The position numbers and the translations under genes were made by a program. From Pseudomonas sp. ERMR1:02 (lineage in GTDB: Bacteria; Pseudomonadota; Gammaproteobacteria; Pseudomonadales; Pseudomonadaceae): a stretch of DNA of 64,000 nucleotides. Shown piece by piece: positions 40,625-48,996 of this stretch; position 1 is the first letter of the stretch; the number at the start of each line of letters is the position of its first letter. The DNA lies in NCBI RefSeq assembly GCF_002277815.1, contig NZ_NKJI01000002.1, positions 248,001-312,000 of the forward strand. The letters are read 5' to 3'. The notes under the pieces were generated by a model that was not told the DNA's origin, searched no databases, and was given only the letters and a program-made list of their open reading frames with translations.

Positions 40625-42271
40625 ATGACGACTTCCAAACCTTTGCTGGAAATCCGCGATCTGCACATTGAAGGCCATTACGAAGACGCCTGGCATCCGC
40701 TGATCAAGGGTATCGACCTGACGCTGCAACGGGGCGAAGTGCTGGGGCTGATCGGTGAATCAGGGGCGGGCAAGTCAACCCTTGGGCTGTCGGCCATGGG
40801 CTACACCCGCGATGGCTGCCGGATCACTGGCGGTTCGGTGCACTTCGACGGTATCGACCTGCTCAAGGCCAAGCCCGAAGCCCTGCGCAAGTTGCGTGGC
40901 TTGCGCATTGCCTACGTCGCGCAAAGTGCGGCGGCCTCGTTCAACCCGGCCCATCGGTTGATCGACCAGCACGTAGAAACCGCGGTGAAAAACGGCGGCA
41001 TGAGCCGGGCCCAGGCCATGAGCGAGGCGGTGGAGCTATACCGGGTGCTGCGCCTGCCCAACCCCGAGCAGATCGGCCAGCGTTATCCGCATCAAGTCTC
41101 CGGCGGCCAGTTACAGCGAGTCATGACCGCGATGGCCATGGCTTGCCATCCGGACCTGATTGTCTTCGACGAACCGACCACCGCGCTGGACGTCACCACC
41201 CAGATCGAAGTGCTGGCGGCGATTCGCGATGCCGTGAAAACCTACGGCAGCGCGGCGATCTACATCAGCCACGACCTGGCGGTGGTGGCGCAGATGGCCG
41301 ACCGGATCATGGTGCTGCGTCACGGCAAACTGGTCGAAGAGGCCGAGACCCGCAAGATGCTTGGTGACCCGCAAGAGGAGTACACCAAGTCGTTGTGGGC
41401 GGTGCGCAGTTTCCGTACCGAACCCAAGGCCTGCCCGCAGCAAGAAAATCCGCTGCTGGAACTGCGCGCCTGTTCCGCAAGCTACGGTCATCAACCGGTG
41501 CTGCACGACGTTTCATTGAAACTGCACAAGGGCCAGACACTGGCGGTGATCGGCGAGTCCGGCAGCGGCAAAAGCTCCACCGCACGCTTGATCACGGGTC
41601 TGCTGGCACCGACTGCCGGGCAGGTGCTGTATGACGGCGAGCCATTGCCGGCGGACTTCCGCCAGCGCAGCAAGGAGCAATTGCGACGCGTCCAGATGAT
41701 CTACCAGATCCCGGATACGGCGCTCAATCCACGCCAGCGCATCGTCGACATCATCGGCCGGCCACTGACCTTCTATCTGGGCCTCAAGGGCAAAGCCATG
41801 CGTGCGCGGGTGGCCGAGTTGCTGGAAATGATCGAACTGGACCCGGCGACTTTCATGGAGCGTCAGCCCCGTGAACTGTCCGGCGGGCAGAAACAGCGGA
41901 TCTGCATCGCCCGGGCGCTGGCGGCCGATCCGCAACTGATCATCTGCGACGAAGTCACCTCGGCCCTCGATCAACTGGTGGCTGAAGGCGTGCTCAAATT
42001 GCTCAACCGCATTCAGCAACAACTGGGCGTCGCCTATCTGTTCATCACCCACGACGTCGCCACCGTGCGGGCGATTGCCGATGAGGTGCTGGTGATGCAA
42101 CGGGGCAGGGTGGTGGACCACGGTTCGCGTAGTGCAATATTTACTCCGCCACATCAGGACTACACCGGCCTGCTGTTTTCCTCCGAACCGCAAATGGACC
42201 CGGACTGGCTCGATCGCTTGCTGGCCAGCCGCGCAAACAAAAATTCATCCAATACGCTGGAAAAAGTCTAA
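40625..42271 (+). CDS. Fused double ABC ATPase (DppD-DppF type)
   Basis: One 548-aa chain carries both ATPase domains of the importer. Domain 1 (about 1-265): Walker [10 protein letters not shown], signature VSGGQLQR, Walker B LIVFDEP. Domain 2 (about 275-530): Walker [10 protein letters not shown], signature LSGGQKQR, and Walker B LIICDEV, in which Val replaces the common Pro after the catalytic Glu. H-loop histidines are in YISHDLA and FITHDVA. Oligopeptide-type end regions ([10 protein letters not shown]) support the family. AAGGA precedes the ATG. Fusion of the two ATPases occurs in several lineages of this transporter family. Confidence 0.87.
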   Translation: MTTSKPLLEIRDLHIEGHYEDAWHPLIKGIDLTLQRGEVLGLIGESGAGKSTLGLSAMGYTRDGCRITGGSVHFDGIDLLKAKPEALRKLRGLRIAYVAQSAAASFNPAHRLIDQHVETAVKNGGMSRAQAMSEAVELYRVLRLPNPEQIGQRYPHQVSGGQLQRVMTAMAMACHPDLIVFDEPTTALDVTTQIEVLAAIRDAVKTYGSAAIYISHDLAVVAQMADRIMVLRHGKLVEEAETRKMLGDPQEEYTKSLWAVRSFRTEPKACPQQENPLLELRACSASYGHQPVLHDVSLKLHKGQTLAVIGESGSGKSSTARLITGLLAPTAGQVLYDGEPLPADFRQRSKEQLRRVQMIYQIPDTALNPRQRIVDIIGRPLTFYLGLKGKAMRARVAELLEMIELDPATFMERQPRELSGGQKQRICIARALAADPQLIICDEVTSALDQLVAEGVLKLLNRIQQQLGVAYLFITHDVATVRAIADEVLVMQRGRVVDHGSRSAIFTPPHQDYTGLLFSSEPQMDPDWLDRLLASRANKNSSNTLEKV

Positions 42272-42280
42272 GGAATCACC

Positions 42281-43003
42281 ATGAAAGTACTGATCGTCCA
42301 CGCTCATCCCGAGCCACAATCCTTCACCGCGGCCCTGCGTGACCAGGCTGTCGCTACCCTTCAAGCGCAGGGCCATGAAGTGCAGGTCAGCGACCTGTAC
42401 AAGATGAACTGGAATCCGGTGGCCAGCGCCGACGACTTCTCGTCGCGGGAAAATCCCGAGTATCTGGTGTATGCGCTTGAGCAACGCCTGGGCGTGAAAA
42501 GCCAGTCGCTGGCGGCGGATATCCAGAGTGAACTGGACAAACTGCTGTGGGCCGACCTGCTGATCCTCAACTTCCCGATCTTCTGGTTCTCCACCCCGGC
42601 CATGCTCAAGGGCTGGATCGACCGGGTGCTGGTGTCGGGTATCTGCTACGGCGGCAAGCGCTTCTACGATCAGGGCGGCCTGAGTGGCAAGAAGGCGCTG
42701 GTGACCGTGACTCTGGGCGGGCGTGAGCACATGTTCGGTGACGACGCGATCCACGGTCCATTGCAGGAGATGCTGCGGCCGATCCTGCGCGGCACCCTGG
42801 CGTACGTCGGGTTTGATGTGCTGGAGCCTTTCGTTGCCTGGCATGTGCCGTACATCAGCGACGAGGCGCGGCAGCAATTCCTGGTTGATTACACCCAGCG
42901 CCTGCAACACCTGAGCGACGAGCAACCGCTGGTGTTTCCCAAGCTGTCGCAGTTCGATGAACAGCTCTATCCACTACAGAAACCGGCGACCGCCAATGCC
43001 TGA
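42281..43003 (+). CDS. NAD(P)H:quinone oxidoreductase, flavodoxin-like fold
   Basis: 240-aa member of the Flavodoxin_2 family (NQO1/MdaB/YwrO type). The FAD/FMN phosphate-binding start VLIVHAHPEPQSFTAAL, the mid segment LNFPIFWFSTPAMLKGWIDR and GGKRFYDQGGLSGKKALVTV are diagnostic. Predicted two-electron reduction of quinones in the cytoplasm. It lies 9 bp behind the fused ATPase on the same strand, so it is probably co-transcribed with the importer; the imported compound, or something derived from it, may be a quinone or nitro compound (inference). It is also the last gene before the block that leads to hydroquinone catabolism. Confidence 0.83.
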   Translation: MKVLIVHAHPEPQSFTAALRDQAVATLQAQGHEVQVSDLYKMNWNPVASADDFSSRENPEYLVYALEQRLGVKSQSLAADIQSELDKLLWADLLILNFPIFWFSTPAMLKGWIDRVLVSGICYGGKRFYDQGGLSGKKALVTVTLGGREHMFGDDAIHGPLQEMLRPILRGTLAYVGFDVLEPFVAWHVPYISDEARQQFLVDYTQRLQHLSDEQPLVFPKLSQFDEQLYPLQKPATANA

Positions 43004-43018
43004 TTAACACCACAACCC

Positions 43019-43113
43019 TCTGTAGGAGCGAGGCTTGCCCGCGAAGACGGCATATCAGGCAAAAATCATGTTGACTGACTCACCGCTTTCGCGGGCAAGC
43101 CTCGCTCCTACAG
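43019..43113. repeat. REPIN-like pair, gcgaggcttgcccgcga subtype
   Basis: tgtaggagcgaggcttgccc and its inverse, just after the quinone reductase. It occupies the first part of the 43004-43368 gap. Confidence 0.82.
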
Positions 43114-43368
43114 GGGATCAATGCCCTACCCAAAGTGGGAGCACAGCCCCATCCAATCCGAGATTGTTCTGAATACGCAAACACTGAAGTCGCCGAGAAT
43201 GGAATTGTTGGCGTAGTGGCTGGCTTGTAGCCTCCATTACGCCGAACACCACGATCCGCCAACGATCGGGTGGAGCCCGGACCAGGGCTCATCAAGACAG
43301 ACATACCTTGCTTTCGGCCTAATGCCCCTTCCGGGGTTTGGTGCCTAATAAAAATAAGGAAGGCAGGT
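43114..43368 (+). promoter_or_regulatory. Upstream region of the outer-membrane channel gene
   Basis: No gene seen. At 43217-43232 the bases tggctggcttgtagcc keep the GG and GC doublets at sigma-54 spacing (10 bases between them) and the TGGC start, but other positions are poor and no enhancer-binding regulator is encoded in the window. cgtggtgttcggcg also occurs here as the complement of cgccgaacaccacg. AAGGAAGG precedes the ATG at 43369. Confidence 0.25.
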
Positions 43369-44280
43369 ATGAGTATTCGTGCATGGGGCTGTGCAGCAGT
43401 CCTGTTCGCTCCCGTTCTGGGGGCCGGCGTTTTGTTTCCCTCGATGGCTCAGGCGTCGGGCATTCCCTATGCCAGCAACCGGCCCCAAAGCTTCCAGTTC
43501 AGTTCGGACTTCACCGAGCCCTATAACTCGGTCGGTCAGGAGTTCGAATATAACGACGACCGCAAACGCTTCGACGATCATGGCAACAAGGTCACCGGCA
43601 GTGGAACCGAAACCTACGTTGGCCTGACGTCGCTGCTGCATTACTGGAAGATGGACGGGCTGCCTAATACCGGCTTCATCGCCAGTGTCACCCTCCCGGA
43701 GATCGCTGTTCGCGGTAACGGCACGCGGGTCAGCGGGCTCGGCGATCCTTTGGTCGGCGGCCTGGTCTGGTACAACCCGACCCCGCTACGCACCATCGGT
43801 GCGCAGGCCTATGTGCAGCTGCCCACCGGCGCAGACTCGGTCAGCAGCGACACCTACGCCTTGTGGCCTTCGCTGTTCTACAACGAATGGCTGGGCAAGG
43901 TGAACATCGATCTGTTGGTCGGCGCGATCATTCGCGGCGATGGCCCACACCACACCAAACCGGGTGACACGGGCCACGCCAACTTGCGCGTGGGCTACAA
44001 CATCGTCGATCGCCCGACCTACCAGATCACGCCCTTCGTCAGCGCTGACTACCAGAAAACCTTCAGCTCCGATGATCGCAACAACAATTCCATCGAGTTC
44101 TCTGACTCCAACGAAACTGCGCTCGGTGCCGGCGTGCTGTTCCAGCTCAAGCCCGGCGTGCAGCAGCTGTTCGCCCAGAAAACGTGGGATCAGGTGTCCA
44201 TCCACTATTCCAAAGGCGTGGAAGGGCGCAACACCACCGTCACGGACGGCCTGTTTGTGCAGTTCTGGCATTACTGGTGA
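43369..44280 (+). CDS. Outer-membrane channel of the phenol-degradation MetA family
   Basis: 303-aa protein with a Sec signal peptide (MSIRAWGCAAVLFAPVLGAG to about AQA) and a predicted beta-barrel rich in alternating hydrophobic residues, ending in Trp (VQFWHYW) as outer-membrane barrels usually end in an aromatic. It belongs to the 'MetA-pathway of phenol degradation' transporter family, found beside aromatic catabolic genes and thought to admit hydrophobic aromatics. Segments such as PTGADSVSSDTYALWPSLFY and LRVGYNIVDRPTYQITPFV are typical. It opens a four-gene plus-strand block with a periplasmic flavoprotein, a cytochrome c and an NTF2-like protein. The start is fixed by the Shine-Dalgarno and signal peptide. 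Confidence 0.78.
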   Translation: MSIRAWGCAAVLFAPVLGAGVLFPSMAQASGIPYASNRPQSFQFSSDFTEPYNSVGQEFEYNDDRKRFDDHGNKVTGSGTETYVGLTSLLHYWKMDGLPNTGFIASVTLPEIAVRGNGTRVSGLGDPLVGGLVWYNPTPLRTIGAQAYVQLPTGADSVSSDTYALWPSLFYNEWLGKVNIDLLVGAIIRGDGPHHTKPGDTGHANLRVGYNIVDRPTYQITPFVSADYQKTFSSDDRNNNSIEFSDSNETALGAGVLFQLKPGVQQLFAQKTWDQVSIHYSKGVEGRNTTVTDGLFVQFWHYW

Positions 44281-44347
44281 GTCATCGACGCCTGCCTGTG
44301 TCCTGTGATTTGCCTTTGTGGCCGCTACTCATTCCGGAGAATAAGAA

Positions 44348-46075
44348 ATGAATGAAGAAAACGAAAAACTTGCACTGTCACGCCGCAGCTTTATCAAGGC
44401 CGGCGCCGCCGGAACCGCTGTCGCCGCACTGTCGAGTGTCGCCGGACGGGTGATGGCCAACGACGAACTGCCGTTCGACAAAGAGCACGACATTGTCGTC
44501 GTCGGCGGTGGTGGCAGTGGCCTGCCGACGGCCTTGTTCTCCCGTTGGCTGGGCAACGACGTTGTCATCCTGGAAAAGGCCGGCAGCCCTGGCGGCACCG
44601 CGGCCAAAGCGGCGTTCTGGTACTGGGTGCCGAACAACAAGCCAATGCGCGACGCCGGCCTGGTTGATGACAAAGCCGACTACATGCGCTATGTCGCCCG
44701 CCTGACACGCCCGCAATCCTACGATGCCTCATTGCCCAAACTCGGCCTGTCGGATTGGGAATACGAAATGTGCGAAGCGATTTACGAGAGCGCGTCGCCT
44801 GCCGCCGAGCTATTGGCTGAACGCGACGCGTTGCCTTACCGCCACTGCCCGGACGTACCGGATTACTGGTCTGAGTTGCCCGAAGACAAAGCCAAGAAGG
44901 GCCGCGTACTGGTGCCCAAGGAAGCTCGACCGAGCATGTCGGACGGCGGTCGGGTGGCGATCCGCACGCTGACCGCCACCGCCAAGCGTGACGGAGTGCA
45001 GATCCGCACCGGCGAGCGCGTGGTGAAAGTGATTTTGAACAGCAAGGGCGAAGCGGTCGGTGTCGAAGTCGAAACCGAAGAGGGCACCCGCGAACGGGTC
45101 AAGGCACGCAAAGCGGTGATTTTCGCCACGGGTGGTTTTACCCATGATCCGGAACTGCGTCGCAACTTCCTTAACGCCCCGGTATACGGCGGCTGCGCGG
45201 CCCTGACCAACGAAGGCGATTTCATCCGCATCTCCAGCGAGCTGGGCGTGCAATTGCGCAACATGAACTACGCATGGTCGTGCCCGATCCTGTTGGAAAA
45301 AGCCTTGGCAAAGGACGGGTCGATGTCCGGCATTTTCACCATGACCGGCGATTCGATGCTGATGGTGAACAAGTACGGCAAGCGCGTCGTCAACGAAAAA
45401 ACCGTCTACAACGAAATGGTCCCGACCTTCTTCCAATGGGATGGCGATAAAGCCGAATACCCGAACCTGGTGATGTTTTCGATCTGGGACCAGCACGCTC
45501 AGGACAACTGCGGCAGCGACGAATACGGCTCGCCCATCGTGCCCAAGGGCGGAAACGACCGGCATGTGGTCCGCGGTGAAACCCTTGAGGAGCTGGCGAA
45601 AAACATCGCCGAACGGCTCGATAAACATGCCTCCGATATTGGCGGCATGAAGCTCAGCCCGGAGTTCAATCTCAACCTCAAAGCGACGCTCAAGCGTTTT
45701 AACGAACTGGCGAAGAAGGGCAAGGATCTGGACTTTCATCGTGGCGAACTGGCAATCCAGGGTGTGTTCAACGGCCCGGTCAAAGCTGACCGCACCGGTA
45801 ACCTGACGATGTACCCGTTGGCTGAAAAAGGCCCGTACTACGCAGCGTTGATTACCGGCGGCAACCTCGACACCAAGGGCGGCCCGAAAACCAACTCGGT
45901 CGGCCAGGTGCTCAATAACGCTAACGCAGCGATCCCGGGGCTTTACGGCGTCGGCAACTGTGTGGCGTCGGCATCCGGAAGAGCCTATTGGGCGGGTGGT
46001 TCGACCCTTGGCCCAATCATCGCCTTTGCCTATCGCGCGGCGAACCAGGCACACAAAGAACCGAGCCGCAGCTGA
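44348..46075 (+). CDS. Tat-exported FAD-dependent dehydrogenase, fumarate reductase/ketosteroid dehydrogenase superfamily
   Basis: 575-aa flavoprotein. The N-terminal twin-arginine signal is LSRRSFIKAGAAGTAVAALS (about residues 11-30, cleavage near RVMA), so the folded holoenzyme should act in the periplasm. The FAD-binding Rossmann motif is HDIVVVGGGGSGLPTALFSR (about 49-68), then VILEKAGSPGGTAAK and the C-terminal FAD segment YGVGNCVASASGRAYWAGG followed by STLGPIIAFAY. Relatives include 3-ketosteroid delta1-dehydrogenases and fumarate or urocanate reductases. The next gene is a periplasmic cytochrome c, the obvious electron partner. Desaturation or aromatisation of a cyclic ketone is plausible; substrate not known. 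Confidence 0.8.
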   Translation: MNEENEKLALSRRSFIKAGAAGTAVAALSSVAGRVMANDELPFDKEHDIVVVGGGGSGLPTALFSRWLGNDVVILEKAGSPGGTAAKAAFWYWVPNNKPMRDAGLVDDKADYMRYVARLTRPQSYDASLPKLGLSDWEYEMCEAIYESASPAAELLAERDALPYRHCPDVPDYWSELPEDKAKKGRVLVPKEARPSMSDGGRVAIRTLTATAKRDGVQIRTGERVVKVILNSKGEAVGVEVETEEGTRERVKARKAVIFATGGFTHDPELRRNFLNAPVYGGCAALTNEGDFIRISSELGVQLRNMNYAWSCPILLEKALAKDGSMSGIFTMTGDSMLMVNKYGKRVVNEKTVYNEMVPTFFQWDGDKAEYPNLVMFSIWDQHAQDNCGSDEYGSPIVPKGGNDRHVVRGETLEELAKNIAERLDKHASDIGGMKLSPEFNLNLKATLKRFNELAKKGKDLDFHRGELAIQGVFNGPVKADRTGNLTMYPLAEKGPYYAALITGGNLDTKGGPKTNSVGQVLNNANAAIPGLYGVGNCVASASGRAYWAGGSTLGPIIAFAYRAANQAHKEPSRS

Positions 46076-46143
46076 ATCAGGTCCGGGCTGCGATCATCCG
46101 TGGCTCGTTGATTCCAACACCGTGATTGCATGAGAACCACGAC

Positions 46144-46533
46144 ATGAAGCACTTCCTGCTACGCGTTCCGGCACGGCTGATATTGCCGGTCACTCTAGGT
46201 CTGGTCGGCCTCGCTCAGGCTGACGATCTGGCGCTTGCACAGAAACTGGCGACCAGCCATTGCGCGGTTTGCCACACCTTCGACAAGGGCGGACCGCCGG
46301 GGCAGGGGCCGAACCTGTTCGGTCTCATCGGTCGCAAGGCCGCCAGCGAGTCGAACTTCACCTACAGCGACAACTACAGCAAAACCATGTCCGGCAAGGT
46401 CTGGGATGAACAAATGCTCGACGCCTGGTTGACCGATGCCCAAGCCGTCGCGCCGGGCAGTGCCATGGTTTATTCCCAGGACGACCCGGCCAAGCGGCAG
46501 AAGATCATCGCGTACATCAAATCGCTGCAATGA
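46144..46533 (+). CDS. Class I c-type cytochrome
   Basis: Small periplasmic monohaem cytochrome, 129 aa from the ATG at 46144 (a TTG six codons upstream is less likely). Signal peptide LILPVTLGLVGLAQA, then haem attachment CAVCHTF and an axial Met probably in PGSAMVYSQ near the C-terminus. The sequence GPNLFGLIGRKAASESNFTYS resembles cytochrome c2/c550 types. Encoded 68 bp after the Tat flavoprotein and likely the acceptor for its electrons, passing them to a terminal oxidase. Confidence 0.85.
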   Translation: MKHFLLRVPARLILPVTLGLVGLAQADDLALAQKLATSHCAVCHTFDKGGPPGQGPNLFGLIGRKAASESNFTYSDNYSKTMSGKVWDEQMLDAWLTDAQAVAPGSAMVYSQDDPAKRQKIIAYIKSLQ

Positions 46534-46577
46534 CAGCTGCACCTTTGCACATTCCAAAAATAACTCCGGAGACAGCC

Positions 46578-47039
46578 ATGATCAGCACCCTGACAATGAC
46601 CGACGAGCAGCGTAAATCGGTCGCCCTGGAATACCTCAAGGCATTCGACAACGGCGGCATCACTTCTACCGGCGGCAGCATTCTCGATCTGTTCGCCGAC
46701 GACGCGCAGGTGCTGTTTCCAAAGTGGGGACTGGCCACGGGCCGTGAGCAGATCGGTCAGATGTTCGGTGACCTGGGCAGCCGCTTGAAATCGATCACGC
46801 ACGACTATGCGCACTTCAACTGGATACTCACCGGCACGGATACGTTGGTCTGCGAGGGCACCAGTTTCGGCGAACACGTCGACGGTCATTGGCGCGCCGG
46901 CGTGCCGACGCCGGCCGGCGCCGGTTACTGGGCTGATGTGTTCGAAATTCGCGATTTCAAGATCCAGCGCTGCTTCATCTATCTGGACCCTGATTACGGC
47001 AGCAAGGACACCGCACGCTATCCCTGGCTCAATCGCTGA
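46578..47039 (+). CDS. NTF2-like (SnoaL/ketosteroid-isomerase fold) protein
   Basis: 153-aa single-domain protein of the NTF2-like superfamily, beginning MISTLTMTDEQRKSVALEY with a cone-fold pattern (LDLFADDAQVLFPKWGLATG; GYWADVFEIRDFKIQRCFIY). GGAG lies 8 bases before the ATG. No signal peptide is visible. Members of the fold include isomerases, dehydratases and small-molecule-binding proteins, so function cannot be set from sequence. Beside a ketosteroid-dehydrogenase-like flavoprotein, a role in isomerising or hydrating the ring substrate is a reasonable guess. Last gene of the 43.4-47 kb block. Confidence 0.7.
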   Translation: MISTLTMTDEQRKSVALEYLKAFDNGGITSTGGSILDLFADDAQVLFPKWGLATGREQIGQMFGDLGSRLKSITHDYAHFNWILTGTDTLVCEGTSFGEHVDGHWRAGVPTPAGAGYWADVFEIRDFKIQRCFIYLDPDYGSKDTARYPWLNR

Positions 47040-47070
47040 ATGCCTGTAAATGCCCCCTCCGGGTTAAACT

Positions 47071-47205
47071 GATCGTTCCCACGCTCCGCGTGGGAATGCC
47101 GCCGGGGACGCTCTGCGTCCCGCCTGCCACGCAAGGCTGGAGTCCAGCGCAAGGGTGACGCGGAGCGTCACGGGATGCATTCCCACGCGGAGCGTGGGAA
47201 CGATC
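47071..47205. repeat. Long inverted repeat, gatcgttcccacgctccgcg family
   Basis: Third copy of the nested inverted-repeat family, here 135 bp because of a longer central loop. It separates the NTF2-like gene from the LysR gene and may act as a bidirectional boundary. Confidence 0.85.
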
Positions 47206-47258
47206 AAAAGCATGAGGTGCAGGGATGTGGAGTACGAGGTGCCGACAGGCTAATCTCG

Positions 47259-47276
47259 TTGTTCATATAAGAACAA
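47259..47276. promoter_or_regulatory. Dyad just upstream of the LysR gene
   Basis: ttgttc and gaacaa are perfect inverse arms around atataa, 22 bp before the LysR ATG. Candidate autoregulatory or promoter-overlapping site. Confidence 0.35.
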
Positions 47277-47297
47277 AACATCCAGAGAGCCCGCCCC

Positions 47298-48227
47298 ATG
47301 GATCGTTTACTCAGTGTCGAAGCCTTTGTGCGAGTTGCCGAAACCGGCAACTTCGCCAAGGCGGCCCAGCAATTGGGCGTGACCCGCTCGGTGATCACCC
47401 ACCGCATTCAACAACTGGAACAGTTCATCAATGCGCCGCTGTTCCATCGCAGTACACGGCATGTGCGGCTTTCAGAGGTAGGCGAGACCTACTACAAGGA
47501 ATGCGCGGACATGGTCGCCAGCTTCAACTCGCTGACCGAACACATGCGCGAGCTGCGCGCCAAACCCACTGGCAAGTTGCGTGTGCAGATGCTGCCGGGT
47601 TTTGCCATCGGTCACTTCGGCCGGATGTTGGCCGAGTTCACAAGGCTGTACCCGGACATTGAGGTGGACGTCATCGTCAACGACCGGGTAGTCGATCCGA
47701 TCGAAGAAGGCTTCGATGTCGCGTTTCAGATGTTTCCGCCCATGGCGGAAACGCTGATCGAACGCAAGCTGTTCAGTGTTCGCCGTTTGTTCTGCATGTC
47801 ACCCGACTATGCCGAAAAATTCGGTGTGCCCACGCACCCCCAGGAGTTGCTGCAACACAAGATCGCCCTGTATGAGGGCTATCCGTCGCGCAATCGCTGG
47901 CTGTTCAACCACGACAATGAGCAGGTAGAGCTGAGCCTGCCGGGCCAGGTGCGTTCGAACTCGGTGCATTTGCTGCGAGATTACGCGAAGACCGGGGTTT
48001 GCATTGTCTGTTTGCCGACGCTGGTGGCCAGTGACGATTTGCTCAGCGGACAGCTGATTCCGGTGCTGCCGGAGTACGCGTTGTCATCCTTCAATTTCTC
48101 GGCGGTGTATCCCGCCACCCAGCGCCGCGCCCTGAAAGTGCGCACGTTGATCGACTTCCTGGTGGAAAACTTCGGCGACGAACCGTGCTGGGACAAGCCC
48201 TTGCTGGAACGTGGCTGGGTGCGCTGA
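47298..48227 (+). CDS. LysR-family regulator, probable controller of the hap cluster
   Basis: 309-aa LysR-type transcription factor. Winged HTH at about residues 3-62 (SVEAFVRVAETGNFAKAAQQ then LGVTRSVITHRIQQLE), with an effector-binding domain from about residue 90. It lies directly upstream of hapC on the same strand. A GTT-N11-AAC site inside a near-perfect palindrome (48349-48371) sits between it and hapC; the same spacing motif is one I recall for PnpR, the LysR activator of p-nitrophenol/hydroquinone genes. The target is therefore probably hapCDEFGHI, with hydroquinone or a related phenol as inducer (inference). It could also control the flavoprotein block upstream. Confidence 0.83.
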   Translation: MDRLLSVEAFVRVAETGNFAKAAQQLGVTRSVITHRIQQLEQFINAPLFHRSTRHVRLSEVGETYYKECADMVASFNSLTEHMRELRAKPTGKLRVQMLPGFAIGHFGRMLAEFTRLYPDIEVDVIVNDRVVDPIEEGFDVAFQMFPPMAETLIERKLFSVRRLFCMSPDYAEKFGVPTHPQELLQHKIALYEGYPSRNRWLFNHDNEQVELSLPGQVRSNSVHLLRDYAKTGVCIVCLPTLVASDDLLSGQLIPVLPEYALSSFNFSAVYPATQRRALKVRTLIDFLVENFGDEPCWDKPLLERGWVR

Positions 48228-48230
48228 TTT

Positions 48231-48335
48231 CCCTGTAGGAGCGAGCATGCTCGCGATGGTCGTCAACGATGACGCTGGCGGCCTGACACCCCGCGCTGCA
48301 TGTGCCTCCATCGCGAGCATGCTCGCTCCTACAGG
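48231..48335. repeat. REPIN-like inverted REP pair
   Basis: cctgtaggagcgagcatgct and its inverse between the LysR stop and the hapC promoter, separating the regulator transcript from hapC. Confidence 0.82.
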
Positions 48336-48348
48336 GGACCTGGGGGCC

Positions 48349-48371
48349 AGTGTTTGCGTTTCGCGAACACT
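48349..48371. promoter_or_regulatory. LysR-type operator candidate (GTT-N11-AAC) before hapC
   Basis: agtgtttgcg and cgcgaacact, an inverted repeat with 9 of 10 positions paired around ttt, contain GTT (48352-48354), eleven bases, then AAC (48366-48368). It lies 87 bp upstream of the hapC ATG, the usual distance for a LysR activator site. Confidence 0.6.
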
Positions 48372-48457
48372 GTTGTCGCCGGCTCTCTAATTGTTCCCGA
48401 AGCGGGTGCGACGTACTGTTTGCTCACTGTTACTACAACAACAAAACGGTGAAAACC

Positions 48458-48952
48458 ATGAGTAGCGCGGCAATCGAAACAGTCTTCGGCTCGCTGGATA
48501 ACTACCGCAAAGGGTCGGTTGAGCTCATCAGCGGCCAGGCCAGTCATTACGCCTTTTCGAACATATTCGAAGTGGCGCAACAATCCCTTCCTTATGAAAA
48601 AGTAGTGGTCGGCCTGAATCTGGGCTACGTCGTTGAAACCCTGCGCGCCGAAGGTCAATCGCCTTGGTACACGGCAGCGCACGACGAGTTCGCCATCGTC
48701 ATGGACGGTGAAGTACGGGTGGATTTCCTCAAGCTCGATGCACCTTTGACAGAAGGCGAGGGCACGCGGCTGGCCGGTGAAATTCCCGCAGGCAAACCGA
48801 TGGGCTACGTCCTGCTCAAGCGCGGCCATCAATGCCTGTTGCCGGTCGGTACAGCCTATCGATTCGAGGCTAGCCGTCCGGGCGTGATCCTGCAGCAGAC
48901 CATCAAGGGACCTTTGTCGGTCGAGAAGTGGGCAGACATCTGCTTCAAGTAA
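48458..48952 (+). CDS. hapC: Hydroquinone 1,2-dioxygenase small subunit (HapC/PnpC-type)
   Basis: 164-aa small subunit of the two-component Fe(II) hydroquinone dioxygenase, which opens 1,4-dihydroxybenzene to 4-hydroxymuconic semialdehyde. The sequence is cupin-like (AAHDEFAIVMDGEVRVDFLK; LKRGHQCLLPVGTAYRFEAS) but lacks an evident metal triad, as expected for the non-catalytic partner. It is directly followed by the large subunit, and the order hapC-D-E-F-G-H-I matches the 4-hydroxyacetophenone cluster I recall from P. fluorescens ACB. First gene of the operon, with a LysR site upstream and only a weak Shine-Dalgarno (GGTGA). Confidence 0.82.
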   Translation: MSSAAIETVFGSLDNYRKGSVELISGQASHYAFSNIFEVAQQSLPYEKVVVGLNLGYVVETLRAEGQSPWYTAAHDEFAIVMDGEVRVDFLKLDAPLTEGEGTRLAGEIPAGKPMGYVLLKRGHQCLLPVGTAYRFEASRPGVILQQTIKGPLSVEKWADICFK

Positions 48953-48996
48953 CAAGCCCAGCCACCCCAGCCCACAAAAACAAGAGGAATCCCGTC

